NCBI GenBank assembly: GCA_002551355.1
Contig: NTHE01000020.1
Coordinates: forward strand, 5,663 to 69,662
DNA: 64,000 nt
Reading direction: 5' to 3'
From: Streptomyces sp. man185
GTDB lineage: Bacteria > Actinomycetota > Actinomycetes > Streptomycetales > Streptomycetaceae
Positions 14,182-23,190 of the stretch are shown in pieces (within the stretch, counting starts at the first letter, position 1; each line of letters begins with the position of its first letter). The position numbers and the translations under genes are program-made. Under the pieces are notes generated by a model that saw only the letters and a list, made by a program, of their open reading frames with translations, did no database searches and was not told the origin of the DNA.

Positions 14182-17100
14182 CCGCACACGAGACGACCCC
14201 CGCCCGACTCCGGACCCCGGCAGCCGACGCCGAGTTCCCGCTGACGGACCTCCAGGCGGCGTACCTCGTCGGCTCCAGCCCGCTGATGGAGCTCGGCGGC
14301 TTCCGGCCGAACCTCTACACCGAGATCGACATCGTGGACTTCGACCCGGCGCGGGCGGCCCGCGCCGTGGATCTCCTGATCGCCCGTCATGAGCCCCTGC
14401 GGACCGTGATGACGGAGGACGGGGTCCAGCGGGTCCTGGCCCCCGCCGCGCTCCCCGCGTTCCGGCTGCACGCCGTCGATCTCACGGGACGGCCCGCGCC
14501 GGAGCAGGAGGCCGCACTCCGCCGCACCCGGGAACGGATGCGGGACGAGGGCCCGGCGCCCACCGACTGGCCGCTGTTCGAGATCACCGCCCACCGGATC
14601 CGGCGGCACCGCACCAGGGTCCACTTCGCGATGAGCCTCCTGCTCCTGGACTCGGCGAGCACCCGCCTGCTCCAGGACGAGTGGTGGCAGCTCTACCGCG
14701 ACCCGGACACACAACCGCCGCCGCCGGAGCGCACGTTCCGCGACTGCGTGCGGGGGCGCGCCGATGAGGCGGACTCGGAAGCCGACCGTGCGCAGTGGCG
14801 CTACTGGGAGGAGCGGCTCGACTCCCTGCCCGCCGCGCCCCGGCTGCCGCTCGCGCGGCCGACCGGGAGCATCGAGTCCGCCCGCCTGAAACGGCGTTCG
14901 GTGCTGCTGAGCCGTGAGCAGTGGCAGGCGTTCCGGGCTGCCCTACGGGCCCACCGGGTGCTCCCGACGACCGGTCTGCTGCACGTGTACGCCGAGGTGC
15001 TCGGGGCCTGGGCGGCCGATCCGGCCTTCTGCCTCAACGTCCTGCACCGCAATTGGGTGGTCCGGCACCCCGAGGCGGCAGGCGTCGTGGGCCAGTTCAG
15101 CGCCACCCTGCCCCTGGAGGTCGACCTCCGGGAGGACGAGGACTTCTTCGTCCGCGCGGCACGTCTCCAGCGCAGGCTCTGGAAGGACATGGAGCACTCC
15201 GACGTCAGCGCGATCCGGGTGACCCGGGAGCTCGCGGCCCGCCGCGGCTGGACCTCCCGCGCGGCGCTGCCCTACGTCTTCAACAGCATGTTGGGACCGG
15301 CGGAGCGGCCCGCCACCGGCAGAGGCGTGTGCCGGCAGCTGAACTCCTCCCTGCGCACCCCCCAGGTCCTGATCGACCAGCAGGTCAAGGACGCTCCCGG
15401 CGGAGGCGTCGAGTGCGTGTGGGACATCCTCGACGACGCGTTCCCCGCCGGGCTCCCCGACGCGATGTTCGACGCCTACCGGACCATGCTGGAGACGCTC
15501 GCGTCGCCGGACGGGGCGAGGACCCGGCCCGAACTCCCGGGGGCGGCGCACCGGAAGCTGGTCGAGGCGCTGAACACGACGGCCGATGCACCCCCGCGCG
15601 GACGGCTGGAGGACGGTTTCCTCCGGCAGGCGGTGGAACAGCCGGCCCGGCCGGCGGTCCTGACGGCGGACCGCACGCTCGGCTACGGCGAACTCGAAGC
15701 GGTCTCCAGGTCCGTCGCGGTGTGGTTGCGCGACCACGGCATCGGCCGCGGGGACGTGGTACCCGTTGTCATGGACAAGGGCTGGGAGCAGGTCGCGGCC
15801 GTGCTCGGCGTCCTGCGCAGCGGCGCCGCCTACTGCCCCGTGTCGGCGGCCCTGCCCGCCGAGCGCGTCGGCCGGCTGCTCGATGCGACGGAGGCCCGGG
15901 CCGCGCTCTGCCAGTCCCACCGGATGCCGCCGGGGGACCTCGCCGGGAGAATGCCCGTCCTCCACGTCGACCTGGCGGAGCCCACCGACCGGGTCCTCGA
16001 GACCCCGGAGCGTGATCCCGGCGAACTCGCGTACGTCATCCACACCTCGGGTTCCACCGGCGCCCCCAAGGGGGTCATGATCGGCCACGGCGCCGCCCTG
16101 AACACGGTCGCCGACATCAACCGGAGGCTGCGGCTGGTCTCGGACGACCGGGTGTTCGGCATCTCCTCGCTCAGCTTCGACCTGTCTGTCTGGGACATCT
16201 TCGGCACCCTGGCGGCCGGCGCGGCCCTGGTCCTTCCCCGGGCGAGCGAGCACCCCGACCCCGAGGGGTGGGCCGATGCGTCGCTCGCGCACGGTGTCAC
16301 CGTGTGGAACTCCGTACCGGCCCTCGCCGAGATGCTGGTCGAAGTCTTCGCCGGCCGACGGGGGACACGACCGCCGCCGCTGCGGGCGTTCCTGCTCAGC
16401 GGGGACTGGATCCCCACCGCGCTGCCGGACCGGATGCGGACGCTGTGGGACGGCGTCCGGGTGCTGGGGCTGGGCGGCGCGACCGAGGCGTCCATCTGGT
16501 CGAACATCTTCGAGATCGGCCGCGTCGACCCCGCCTGGCGGAGCATTCCGTACGGGAAACCGCTCAGCGGCCAGACCATGCGGGTGCTGGACCACGCCAT
16601 GGAGGTCAGGCCGCCGTGGGCGAGCGGCCGCATCCACATCGGCGGGGCGGGGGTCGCCCAGGGGTACGCGAAGGATCCCGAGCGCACTGCCGAGCGGTTC
16701 GTCCGGCACCCGCGCACGGGCGAACGCCTCTACTGGACGGGCGACCTGGGGCGCTCCTGGCCCGACGGGACCATCGAGTTCCTGGGCCGCGAGGACCGCC
16801 AGGTCCAGATCCAGGGCTTCCGGGTGGAGCCCGGCGAGGTGGAGGCCGCGGTGCGCAGCCACCCCTCGGTCGGCGAGTGCGCCGTGACGACGGCCGGTTC
16901 GCCGAACGGCCGGCCCCGGCTTGTCTGCCTGGTGGTCCCGGCCGAGGGCTTCACGACGCGGGCCGAGGACGTCTCCCGGCACCTGCGGGAACGCCTGCCG
17001 TCCTACATGGTCCCGGGGGACCTGCGGATCGTGGAGCGGCTGCCGCTGACCGCCAACGGCAAGGTCGACATCGCGCTGGTGGCGGCGGAACGGCCCGCAC

Positions 17101-18206
17101 CGGCCGTCGGCTCGGCTGACGCCGTGGCTCCGGACGCGGTCGCTACGGACGACAAGGTGACCCGCCGGCTCGGTGAACTCTGGGAGGAACTGCTGGCGGC
17201 GGGACCGGTCGGTCCGGACAGCGACTTCTTCGCCCTGGGCGGCAATTCGCTGCTGGCGCTGCGGCTCGTCAATCGGGCCCGCTCGGAGTTCGGTGCGGAG
17301 ATCCCGTTCGGCCGGATCTTCGAGTCCCCGACGCTGCGGGAGTTCGCGGCTGCCGTCCATGGCGGTGCCCGGCCGGTGGCGTGCGCCGTCCGGCTCTCCG
17401 TCGGCGGAGCGGACGGCGCTTCCGGCGGAGGGGCGGACGAGACCGGACCCAACCTTGTCCTTTTCCACCCGGTGGGCGGATCGGTCACCAGCTACCGCGA
17501 GCTGGCCCGTACCTGGCCGGGGCCGGTGCTCGCGTTCCAGAGCCGCCGGCTCGTGGACGGTTCCGAGGAGCCGGGAGCACCGGACCTGGAGACGATGGCC
17601 GCGGCCTACCGCGAGGAGCTGCTGGAACTGGTGCCCGAGGGCCCGTATGTGCTCGGCGGCTGGTCGATGGGCGGGGTGCTGGCCTATGAGGTCGCCCGGC
17701 AGTTGAGCGCCGAGGGCCGAGACTGCCGCGTCTTCATGATCGACAGCCTGGTCGCCGAGGGCCGGACGCCGCGCACGGCGACCGAGGGGCACGTCGAGTT
17801 CTTGGCCGATCTGGCCGGCGGGCGTCCGCCGGCCGGCCTCGCGGACGAGCTGCGCGGCGTCGCCGAGGAAGAGTCGGCGGGTGCGGCCAGGGCGGCGGCG
17901 ATCAAGCACGGCCTCCTCCCTCCGGAGATCGACGGTGCGGGTTTCGCGAGACTGTCGGGCACGCACGCCCACAACCTGGCCGTGCTGGGGGCGTATCGTC
18001 CCGGCCCCTGCGAGGCGCCCGCACTGCTCTTCGTCGCGAGGACGAGGCAGGGGGATCTCCAGGGGCCGGGCGCCGGCTGGCGGGCGGTGTGCCCGCGGAC
18101 CGATGTGGAGATCCTGGAGGGGGATCACTACTCGGTCGTGTCAGACGGCGGACTCCGGGCCGTCGGTGAACGGGTCGGCCGCTGGCTTGCCGCCACGGGG
18201 GGATGA
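14178..18206 (+). CDS. NRPS: degenerate Cy - A(Cys-like) - PCP - TE
   Basis: 1342 residues from GTG 14178, with GGGAGG 5-6 nt upstream and a 4-bp overlap with the thioesterase gene. No docking domain: the Cy domain starts about residue 15. Order: Cy-like (15-440), adenylation (about 480-970), PCP (GGNSL, about 1022), TE (GWSMG, about 1160). Pocket residues are D-L-W-N-L-S-L-I-W-K, one change (Tyr to Trp) from the cysteine code, so cysteine is most likely. The Cy domain keeps the fold and the TPQVLID Asp, but DxxxxD reads SLLLLD, FTS reads FNS (Thr lost) and GDFT reads GQFS. Cyclodehydration is therefore doubtful. It is a second complete cysteine-loading unit with its own TE, parallel to the one at 4191. 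Last gene of the left operon; a strong hairpin follows. Confidence 0.92.
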   Translation: MTAHETTPARLRTPAADAEFPLTDLQAAYLVGSSPLMELGGFRPNLYTEIDIVDFDPARAARAVDLLIARHEPLRTVMTEDGVQRVLAPAALPAFRLHAVDLTGRPAPEQEAALRRTRERMRDEGPAPTDWPLFEITAHRIRRHRTRVHFAMSLLLLDSASTRLLQDEWWQLYRDPDTQPPPPERTFRDCVRGRADEADSEADRAQWRYWEERLDSLPAAPRLPLARPTGSIESARLKRRSVLLSREQWQAFRAALRAHRVLPTTGLLHVYAEVLGAWAADPAFCLNVLHRNWVVRHPEAAGVVGQFSATLPLEVDLREDEDFFVRAARLQRRLWKDMEHSDVSAIRVTRELAARRGWTSRAALPYVFNSMLGPAERPATGRGVCRQLNSSLRTPQVLIDQQVKDAPGGGVECVWDILDDAFPAGLPDAMFDAYRTMLETLASPDGARTRPELPGAAHRKLVEALNTTADAPPRGRLEDGFLRQAVEQPARPAVLTADRTLGYGELEAVSRSVAVWLRDHGIGRGDVVPVVMDKGWEQVAAVLGVLRSGAAYCPVSAALPAERVGRLLDATEARAALCQSHRMPPGDLAGRMPVLHVDLAEPTDRVLETPERDPGELAYVIHTSGSTGAPKGVMIGHGAALNTVADINRRLRLVSDDRVFGISSLSFDLSVWDIFGTLAAGAALVLPRASEHPDPEGWADASLAHGVTVWNSVPALAEMLVEVFAGRRGTRPPPLRAFLLSGDWIPTALPDRMRTLWDGVRVLGLGGATEASIWSNIFEIGRVDPAWRSIPYGKPLSGQTMRVLDHAMEVRPPWASGRIHIGGAGVAQGYAKDPERTAERFVRHPRTGERLYWTGDLGRSWPDGTIEFLGREDRQVQIQGFRVEPGEVEAAVRSHPSVGECAVTTAGSPNGRPRLVCLVVPAEGFTTRAEDVSRHLRERLPSYMVPGDLRIVERLPLTANGKVDIALVAAERPAPAVGSADAVAPDAVATDDKVTRRLGELWEELLAAGPVGPDSDFFALGGNSLLALRLVNRARSEFGAEIPFGRIFESPTLREFAAAVHGGARPVACAVRLSVGGADGASGGGADETGPNLVLFHPVGGSVTSYRELARTWPGPVLAFQSRRLVDGSEEPGAPDLETMAAAYREELLELVPEGPYVLGGWSMGGVLAYEVARQLSAEGRDCRVFMIDSLVAEGRTPRTATEGHVEFLADLAGGRPPAGLADELRGVAEEESAGAARAAAIKHGLLPPEIDGAGFARLSGTHAHNLAVLGAYRPGPCEAPALLFVARTRQGDLQGPGAGWRAVCPRTDVEILEGDHYSVVSDGGLRAVGERVGRWLAATGG

Positions 18207-18265
18207 GGGGCGGGGCCGAAGGGCCGGGGCGCCGTGAACCGTCGGCCCGGAGGATCTGGGGGCCC

Positions 18266-18299
18266 GGGTGGCTCCGGCGGATCAGAGCCGGAGCCACCC
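18266..18299. terminator. Bidirectional hairpin terminator between convergent genes
   Basis: Perfect 13-bp stem (18266-18278 with 18287-18299; arms GGGTGGCTCCGGC and its complement) and an 8-nt loop. It sits between the 3' ends of the forward NRPS and the reverse ABC permease, with no U-tract, as is usual in actinomycetes. Confidence 0.75.
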
Positions 18300-18351
18300 A
18301 GGCCGGTCAGCGCCGGCCGAGGGCCTGGCTACCGGCGCTGAACAAGGTCCG

Positions 18352-19215
18352 TCAGTACCGGCCGAGGGTTCCGCGACGCCTGGCGACCTGCTCCAGGCGG
18401 CCGAAGAGGATCACGCCGACCCCGATGAGCACGAGCGGCTGGAGGATCACCCACCACAGGCCCCAGCCGGTGGTCAGGCCGGCCAGCGAGTGGCCGCCCA
18501 CCAAGATGTCGCGGATGGCCTCGATGCCGGGGGCGATCGGTACGAGCAGCCGGCTGAGGAACGCCGTCACGTCCGGCATGTTGTCCAGCGGGACGAACGT
18601 GCCGCCCGCGATGAACCACACGGCCATCGAGAACTGCGTGATGATCTCGATCCGCTTGTAGACCAGCGTCAGGCCGCACAGGATCAGCGCGAGTCCGCAG
18701 GTGCCCAGGACGATGGATGCCAGAGGCACCAGGATCTGTACGTCGAAGGGCACGTCCCCTCCCCTCGCCTCGATGGTGATCACACCCACCAGGAGGACGG
18801 ACAGCGCGCTCGGCAGGGCCGAGACGACGGCTGCCACCTGGCGTCCGAGGATGAGCGTCCACGAGGGGAGCGGTGTGAGGTACGTCTGTTCCAGCACGCC
18901 CGACTGCATGTCGCCGAGGTAGCTCCAGAAGGCCCGGTTCACCTGTTCGTGGATGAAGGTGAGCGAGACCATCCCGAGGAGGCCCGGCAGGAGCAGTTCG
19001 TCCCGCAGCTGCCCGCGTCCCATGAACAGGACGAGCAGCAGGAAGAAGACCGGGAAGGTGATCATCTGCACCAGGACCTCGCGCCACCCCGACTTCAGGT
19101 TCAGCAGGCCCTTGTGCACTTCGTTGCGGAAGCCGTTGAGATAGGTGGCGGCGCCTGGGCGGTCCACCGTGTTCGCCGGGCCGGTGCGGCCGGCTGTCGG
19201 AGTGAGCGTCGTCAT
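18352..19215 (-). CDS. ABC-2 type permease, distal
   Basis: 287 residues, about six hydrophobic segments after an N-terminal cytoplasmic stretch, of the ABC-2/DrrB-like permease class. Third gene of a reverse operon (ATPase, permease, permease). It ends in RRGTLGRY, closely like the tail of the neighbouring permease (RDGRLGQY), so the two are paralogues that probably form a heterodimeric membrane channel. Such exporters typically move a hydrophobic natural product out of the producer and serve as self-resistance. Confidence 0.88.
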   Translation of the reverse strand: MTTLTPTAGRTGPANTVDRPGAATYLNGFRNEVHKGLLNLKSGWREVLVQMITFPVFFLLLVLFMGRGQLRDELLLPGLLGMVSLTFIHEQVNRAFWSYLGDMQSGVLEQTYLTPLPSWTLILGRQVAAVVSALPSALSVLLVGVITIEARGGDVPFDVQILVPLASIVLGTCGLALILCGLTLVYKRIEIITQFSMAVWFIAGGTFVPLDNMPDVTAFLSRLLVPIAPGIEAIRDILVGGHSLAGLTTGWGLWWVILQPLVLIGVGVILFGRLEQVARRRGTLGRY

Positions 19216-19233
19216 GGTCGGTCCCCGCTCATT

Positions 19234-20091
19234 TCAGTACTGGCCGAGCCGGCCGTCACGCACAGCTCTGCGGTGGTTTCGGGAGAAGAGCCATCCTCCG
19301 AAGAGGACGAGCGCGAAGGTGTAGGCGAGCAGCCACGGCAGCGTCCCGTCGGACCAGATGTCGCCGAGCGTCATCCCGTCGAAGAGCACCTTCGTGGTCG
19401 CCTCGACCCCCAGGGTGGTCGGCAGGAACCGGGCCACCACCGCCAGCCAGTCCGGGTAGAGCGAGAGCGGCATCATCGAGCCGTTCAGCAGGATGACCAG
19501 AGACGTGAACAGCGAGTGGAGGGCCCCGACCATGGGAGAGCTGACGGCGAGGGCGGCGAGGACGAAGGTGAACGCCAGGACGTTGACGACGACCAAGGAG
19601 TAGGGCACCAGCGCCGCGGCTTCCAGCGGGATCGTCACGCCGGTCACGAGCATCGGCACCACGGTGGCGACCACGGCCACCGCGAGACCCGCCAGCGACG
19701 CGGTGACCAGCCGGCCCAGCATGAAGACCCAGGGCGGCGCGGGCGACATGTGGCTCTGGGCGTACGTGCCGCCGCGCTTCTCCTCGACGAGGTCCGCGAC
19801 CATCACCAGGCTGCCGTAGTGCAGGAACCAGTAGCCGCTGATGGCGACGAGGGTTTCCGGGATCAGGTCTCTGCGGAGTGTGCCCTGCCCCATCACGTAC
19901 TGCATGCCGAGGTAGAGCACCGTGCTGATGACCAGCATGATGATGTGGCCCACAGGGTGGGCCAGTTGGGACAGAAGTCCCTTGCGGACCTCCGCGCGCA
20001 TCACGCGCAGCGCGGTGAGCGGGGTCAGCTTCCAGTCGGTGCGGACCGGCTGGACGAACCGTTCGGTGGCAGCGGGCGCGGTGCTAGTCAT
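19234..20091 (-). CDS. ABC-2 type permease, proximal
   Basis: 285 residues with about six membrane segments (for example the runs around HIIMLVISTVLYLG and VVATVVPMLVTGV). Its start overlaps the end of the ATPase gene by 8 bp, so the two are translationally coupled; 18 bp separate it from the second permease. Paralogue of the distal permease. Together with the ATPase it forms an export system of the daunorubicin-exporter (DrrAB) type, but with two different permease subunits. Confidence 0.88.
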   Translation of the reverse strand: MTSTAPAATERFVQPVRTDWKLTPLTALRVMRAEVRKGLLSQLAHPVGHIIMLVISTVLYLGMQYVMGQGTLRRDLIPETLVAISGYWFLHYGSLVMVADLVEEKRGGTYAQSHMSPAPPWVFMLGRLVTASLAGLAVAVVATVVPMLVTGVTIPLEAAALVPYSLVVVNVLAFTFVLAALAVSSPMVGALHSLFTSLVILLNGSMMPLSLYPDWLAVVARFLPTTLGVEATTKVLFDGMTLGDIWSDGTLPWLLAYTFALVLFGGWLFSRNHRRAVRDGRLGQY

Positions 20092-21079
20092 GGGCGGGCC
20101 CCTTGATGAGACCCATGAAGACGTCCTCCAGGTCCGGCTGGACCTGGGAGAGCGACTGCACCACGGCGCGCCGGTCCCGCAGCCGGTCGACGAGGGTGTA
20201 GACCTCCTGCGGGTCCCTCACGCGGCCCGAGATGATCGTCGTGTCCTCATCGAGTCGGCGGGCGGTGAAGCCGGGCGGCAGCGAGAGCTCCGGCAGGTCG
20301 CCCTCGATGCGGACCTCGTACGCGTCCCGCTCGCGGAACTGGGACAGCAGCTGCTCGGTCGGCATGTCGGCGATGACCTTGCCCTTGCGGATCACGGCCA
20401 CCCGGTCGCACAGCTCCTCGACCACGTTCATCTGGTGCGTGGTGAGCAGGACCGTCTTGCCGCGCTCCCGTGACAGGGTGCGGATCCACTCCATGACCGT
20501 ACGGGTCGCCTCGACGTCCAGACCGATCGTCGGCTCGTCCAGCAGCACGATGGGCGGGTCGGCGATCAGGGCGGCCGCCACGGCGACCTTCTGCTGCATG
20601 CCGCGGGAGTAGCCGCCGACGCTCTCGTCGCGGCGCTCCCAGAGGTCGAGGCCCTTCAGGAGCTCCTCGGCGCGGGCGGCCGCGTGTGCCGAGCTCATGC
20701 CCTTCAGCCGCCCGAAGTACAGCAGGTTCTGCCAGGCGGAGAGCGTCCAGTAGACGTTGCGCGAGCCCTCCAGGACCGCGCCGAACTGCTGCATCGCCGC
20801 TGACCTCTGGCGGGTGACGTCGTAGCCGTTCAGCAGTGTCGTCCCTGTGGTGGCGGCCAGCAGCCCGGACAGGATCTTGATGGTGGTCGTCTTCCCGGCG
20901 CCGTTGGGGCCCAGGAAGCCGAAGACCGTGCCGGCCGGGACCGACAGGGAGACGTCGTCGACGGACGGCGTGTCCGACGAGCCGTAGATCTTGGTGAGCC
21001 CGCTGATCTCGATCGCGGGCGTGGACGTGACTGCTCCTGGCCGGTCGGAACCGGCGGGCGCCTGGGTTTGCGTACTCAC
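20084..21079 (-). CDS. ABC transporter ATPase (DrrA-like exporter)
   Basis: 331 residues from GTG 21079, with GAAGG 7 nt upstream. Walker A GPNGAGKTTT (about residues 54-63), signature YSRGMQQK, Walker B VLLDEPTIGLD, and a TTHQM switch-His loop. The C-terminal third matches the regulatory extension of antibiotic-exporter ATPases and ends near LEDVFMGLIKG. It powers the two permeases encoded directly downstream. Divergent from a TetR repressor gene, the usual arrangement for drug-inducible self-resistance. Confidence 0.94.
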   Translation of the reverse strand: MSTQTQAPAGSDRPGAVTSTPAIEISGLTKIYGSSDTPSVDDVSLSVPAGTVFGFLGPNGAGKTTTIKILSGLLAATTGTTLLNGYDVTRQRSAAMQQFGAVLEGSRNVYWTLSAWQNLLYFGRLKGMSSAHAAARAEELLKGLDLWERRDESVGGYSRGMQQKVAVAAALIADPPIVLLDEPTIGLDVEATRTVMEWIRTLSRERGKTVLLTTHQMNVVEELCDRVAVIRKGKVIADMPTEQLLSQFRERDAYEVRIEGDLPELSLPPGFTARRLDEDTTIISGRVRDPQEVYTLVDRLRDRRAVVQSLSQVQPDLEDVFMGLIKGPAHD

Positions 21080-21088
21080 ATTCGCACC

Positions 21089-21200
21089 TTCATCGGGTAA
21101 ACAGCGAGCCTAAGCGAGAACACCGTTCACTTTGCATGCGCTGTACTCTACTGTCAAGAGCGTTCTCGTGGAATGCTGGATGCAGGTCGGACCCGATGAA
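21089..21200. promoter_or_regulatory. Mirror-image divergent promoter region with nested inverted repeats
   Basis: Between the ABC operon and the TetR gene two nested inverted repeats share nearly one centre (about 21143): an outer 10-bp pair TTCATCGGGT (21089-21098) / ACCCGATGAA (21191-21200) and an inner 7-bp pair CGAGAAC (21115-21121) / GTTCTCG (21162-21168). Each gene therefore has the same ordered block, GTTCTCG then ACCCGATGAAG, just before its start. The outer pair overlaps both ribosome-binding regions, and the inner pair is the likelier TetR operator. Confidence 0.6.
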
Positions 21201-21212
21201 GTGGGCAAGCGG

Positions 21213-21923
21213 ATGGCAACGAACTGGCGTGAGAAGCGGCGGGCTTCCGCCGTGGCGGAGATCAAGGAGGTCGCCCGGCAGCTCCTGGTGAAGGGAGGGC
21301 CGGCGGCCGTCTCGCTGCGTGCCATCTCCCGGGAGATGGGGATGACCCCCTCGGCCCTCTACCGCTACTACTCGAGCCTGGACGCGCTGGTGGCGGGCTT
21401 GCGCAGTGATCTCTTCGAGGAGCTGGGAGAGGCCACCACGAAGGCGCGCGACAGCGTGCCCAGCGGGGATCCGCTGCAACGGCTGATCGCGATGGCGCGC
21501 GCGTTCCGTGCCTGGGGGCTGGAGCACCGCGCGGAGTTCGGTCTCATGCTCGGCCCACCCCCGCCGGGTATCGAGGGAGGCCCCGACCCGGACGAACCGG
21601 ACTACGCCCCCGCGTGCGTGGGCGTCACGTTCCTCGGCGAGATCGCGGAGCTGGAGCGGCGTGGAGCCCTGCGGGTCCCGTCGGTCGAGCTCATCGAGGG
21701 CCGGCTCGCGCCCGGGTTCCGCGACTACCTCGACGGCCAGGAGGGGCTCGACCTCCCGGTGGTCTTCGCCTTCCTCGCGGTCTGGGCGCGGCTCTACGGC
21801 ATCATCGCGATGGAGGTCTTCGGACACATGGCCTGGGCGGTGACCGACAGCGGCGCCCTCTTCGAGACCGAGTTGATCAACTTCGCCCAGCAGGTCTCGG
21901 GCCCCGACTACGACGGCTCCTGA
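21213..21923 (+). CDS. TetR-family transcriptional regulator of the exporter
   Basis: About 236 residues from ATG 21213; in-frame starts at 21132, 21180 and 21201 are alternatives, but the alignable TetR N-terminus begins right after 21213 (WREKRRASAVAEIKEVARQL). The helix-turn-helix follows: AVSLRAISREMGMTPSALYRYY, about residues 30-52. The C-terminal ligand domain resembles the group with a WHG-like fold (EFGLMLG, WARLYGIIAMEVFG). Divergent from the ABC exporter with a dyad-symmetric spacer, so it most likely represses the exporter until the product or an intermediate binds. Confidence 0.9.
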   Translation: MATNWREKRRASAVAEIKEVARQLLVKGGPAAVSLRAISREMGMTPSALYRYYSSLDALVAGLRSDLFEELGEATTKARDSVPSGDPLQRLIAMARAFRAWGLEHRAEFGLMLGPPPPGIEGGPDPDEPDYAPACVGVTFLGEIAELERRGALRVPSVELIEGRLAPGFRDYLDGQEGLDLPVVFAFLAVWARLYGIIAMEVFGHMAWAVTDSGALFETELINFAQQVSGPDYDGS

Positions 21924-21934
21924 GTCCGGTCCGG

Positions 21935-21981
21935 ACGGCGCGGGAGGCGGGGCCCCCGTGGGCCCACGCCTCCCGCGCCGT
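21935..21981. terminator. Bidirectional hairpin terminator
   Basis: Perfect 15-bp stem, ACGGCGCGGGAGGCG (21935-21949) with its complement (21967-21981), and a GC-rich loop that can itself pair. It separates the convergent TetR and glycosyltransferase genes; its right arm reaches the last base of the latter's stop codon. Confidence 0.75.
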
Positions 21982-23177
21982 TACGGACGCACCACGAACC
22001 CGCGGTCGGCATGGGCCAGGATCTCGTCGGCGGCACGCACCGCCCCGCCCGACGCGCGGATGTGCTCCCGCAGGTCACGCGTCGCGGCCTGAACGCGGCC
22101 GTCGGCCTCGATGTCCAGGATCGCCGCGCGTATCGCGCTCGCGGACGTCTCGTCCCGGCCGATCACGCGCGCGACGCCGAAGTCCGCGAGCTGGTGGGCA
22201 AGGTTGTCCGCCGCGGCCAGCTGCGGCAGCACCACCAGCGGGGTGCCCGCGTGCAGTGCCTGCATCACGGTCCCGGTCCCGCCGGAGCAGATGGTGAGCC
22301 GGGCGTGCTCCAGCACGGACGAGAACGGCAGCCAGGTGTGCGTCTCGACGTCCGCCGGCAGCGGCCCGAGGTCGGCCGGGTCGACGCCGGGGCCCACCGC
22401 GATCACCACGTGCCAGGGCAGCCCCTCGAGGGCCTCGACGCACATCCGGAACAGCTCGGGCTGCTGGTTGAAGCTGGTGCCCAGGGAGACCAGCGCGACG
22501 GGTTTCCCGCTCGCGGGAGGCTGCCACGCCTGTTCCGGGTCCTCCGCGCGCAGGCAGGGTCCGACGAAGACGAACTTGTCGTCGGTCTCGGCGTCGATGT
22601 AGCCGAACCTGCTCGGATAGAAGACGATCTTGAGCGCTTCGGGGTCGCCCTTCAGCTGGTGGAAGGCCACCTCCGGGTCGAGCCCGTTCATCGCCGCGTA
22701 CCGCTGCATCTCGCCCCGGAGCTCGGCATAGGCGGCGTCGCCGATGGCGGCCGGGGTGACGTGCTGGCTGACACACCCGACCGGGAAGAGCCGCACCGCG
22801 GGGATCTGCCACTTCTCCCCGAGCAGCTCGCCGATCCACCGCACGAAGCCGTCGTAGACGACCGCGTCCGGCCGGTCGTCCGCGAAGTGGTCGTCGAACA
22901 GCGATGTGGTGGCGATGCCTTCGCGCACTCCGCCCAGCAGGACCTTGGCCAGCCAGTTGTCCGTACCGGGCGGAAAGTCGCGCTGCATGTCGATGGTGGA
23001 CTCGTAGGGGATGACGGTCGCGCCCGCGGACGCGACCTCCTTCGCGAACGCCTCGGTGGCCGGATAGCTCACCCGGTGACCCCGGCGGACCAGTTCCTCC
23101 ACCACCGCGAGGGTGGGCGTGAGATGCCCGGGCGCGGGGATGTTGAAGAAGACGATGTGGCGGTTGCCGCTGCTCAT
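21981..23177 (-). CDS. Glycosyltransferase, MGT/GT1 family
   Basis: 398 residues from ATG 23177, with GGGAGG 6-7 nt upstream; an in-frame start further upstream would overlap the preceding gene. N-terminal NIPAPGHLTPTLAVVEEL is typical of macrolide-type GT1 enzymes (OleD/MGT), and the C-terminal nucleotide-sugar region is CSGGTGTVMQALHAGTPLV, followed by PQLAAADN. In this family the motif is usually HCGGxGT; here the His is Cys-Ser. It either attaches the cluster's aminosugar or glycosylates the product for self-protection, as OleD-type enzymes do. It is the only glycosyltransferase visible in the window. Third gene of a reverse operon. Confidence 0.9.
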   Translation of the reverse strand: MSSGNRHIVFFNIPAPGHLTPTLAVVEELVRRGHRVSYPATEAFAKEVASAGATVIPYESTIDMQRDFPPGTDNWLAKVLLGGVREGIATTSLFDDHFADDRPDAVVYDGFVRWIGELLGEKWQIPAVRLFPVGCVSQHVTPAAIGDAAYAELRGEMQRYAAMNGLDPEVAFHQLKGDPEALKIVFYPSRFGYIDAETDDKFVFVGPCLRAEDPEQAWQPPASGKPVALVSLGTSFNQQPELFRMCVEALEGLPWHVVIAVGPGVDPADLGPLPADVETHTWLPFSSVLEHARLTICSGGTGTVMQALHAGTPLVVLPQLAAADNLAHQLADFGVARVIGRDETSASAIRAAILDIEADGRVQAATRDLREHIRASGGAVRAADEILAHADRGFVVRP

Positions 23178-23190
23178 GGCAGGACCTCCC

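Noticed and set aside
21132..21212. Longer N-terminus of the first TetR protein starting at 21132
   Set aside because: It would run through the divergent promoter and inverted repeats, and the extra residues do not resemble TetR proteins.
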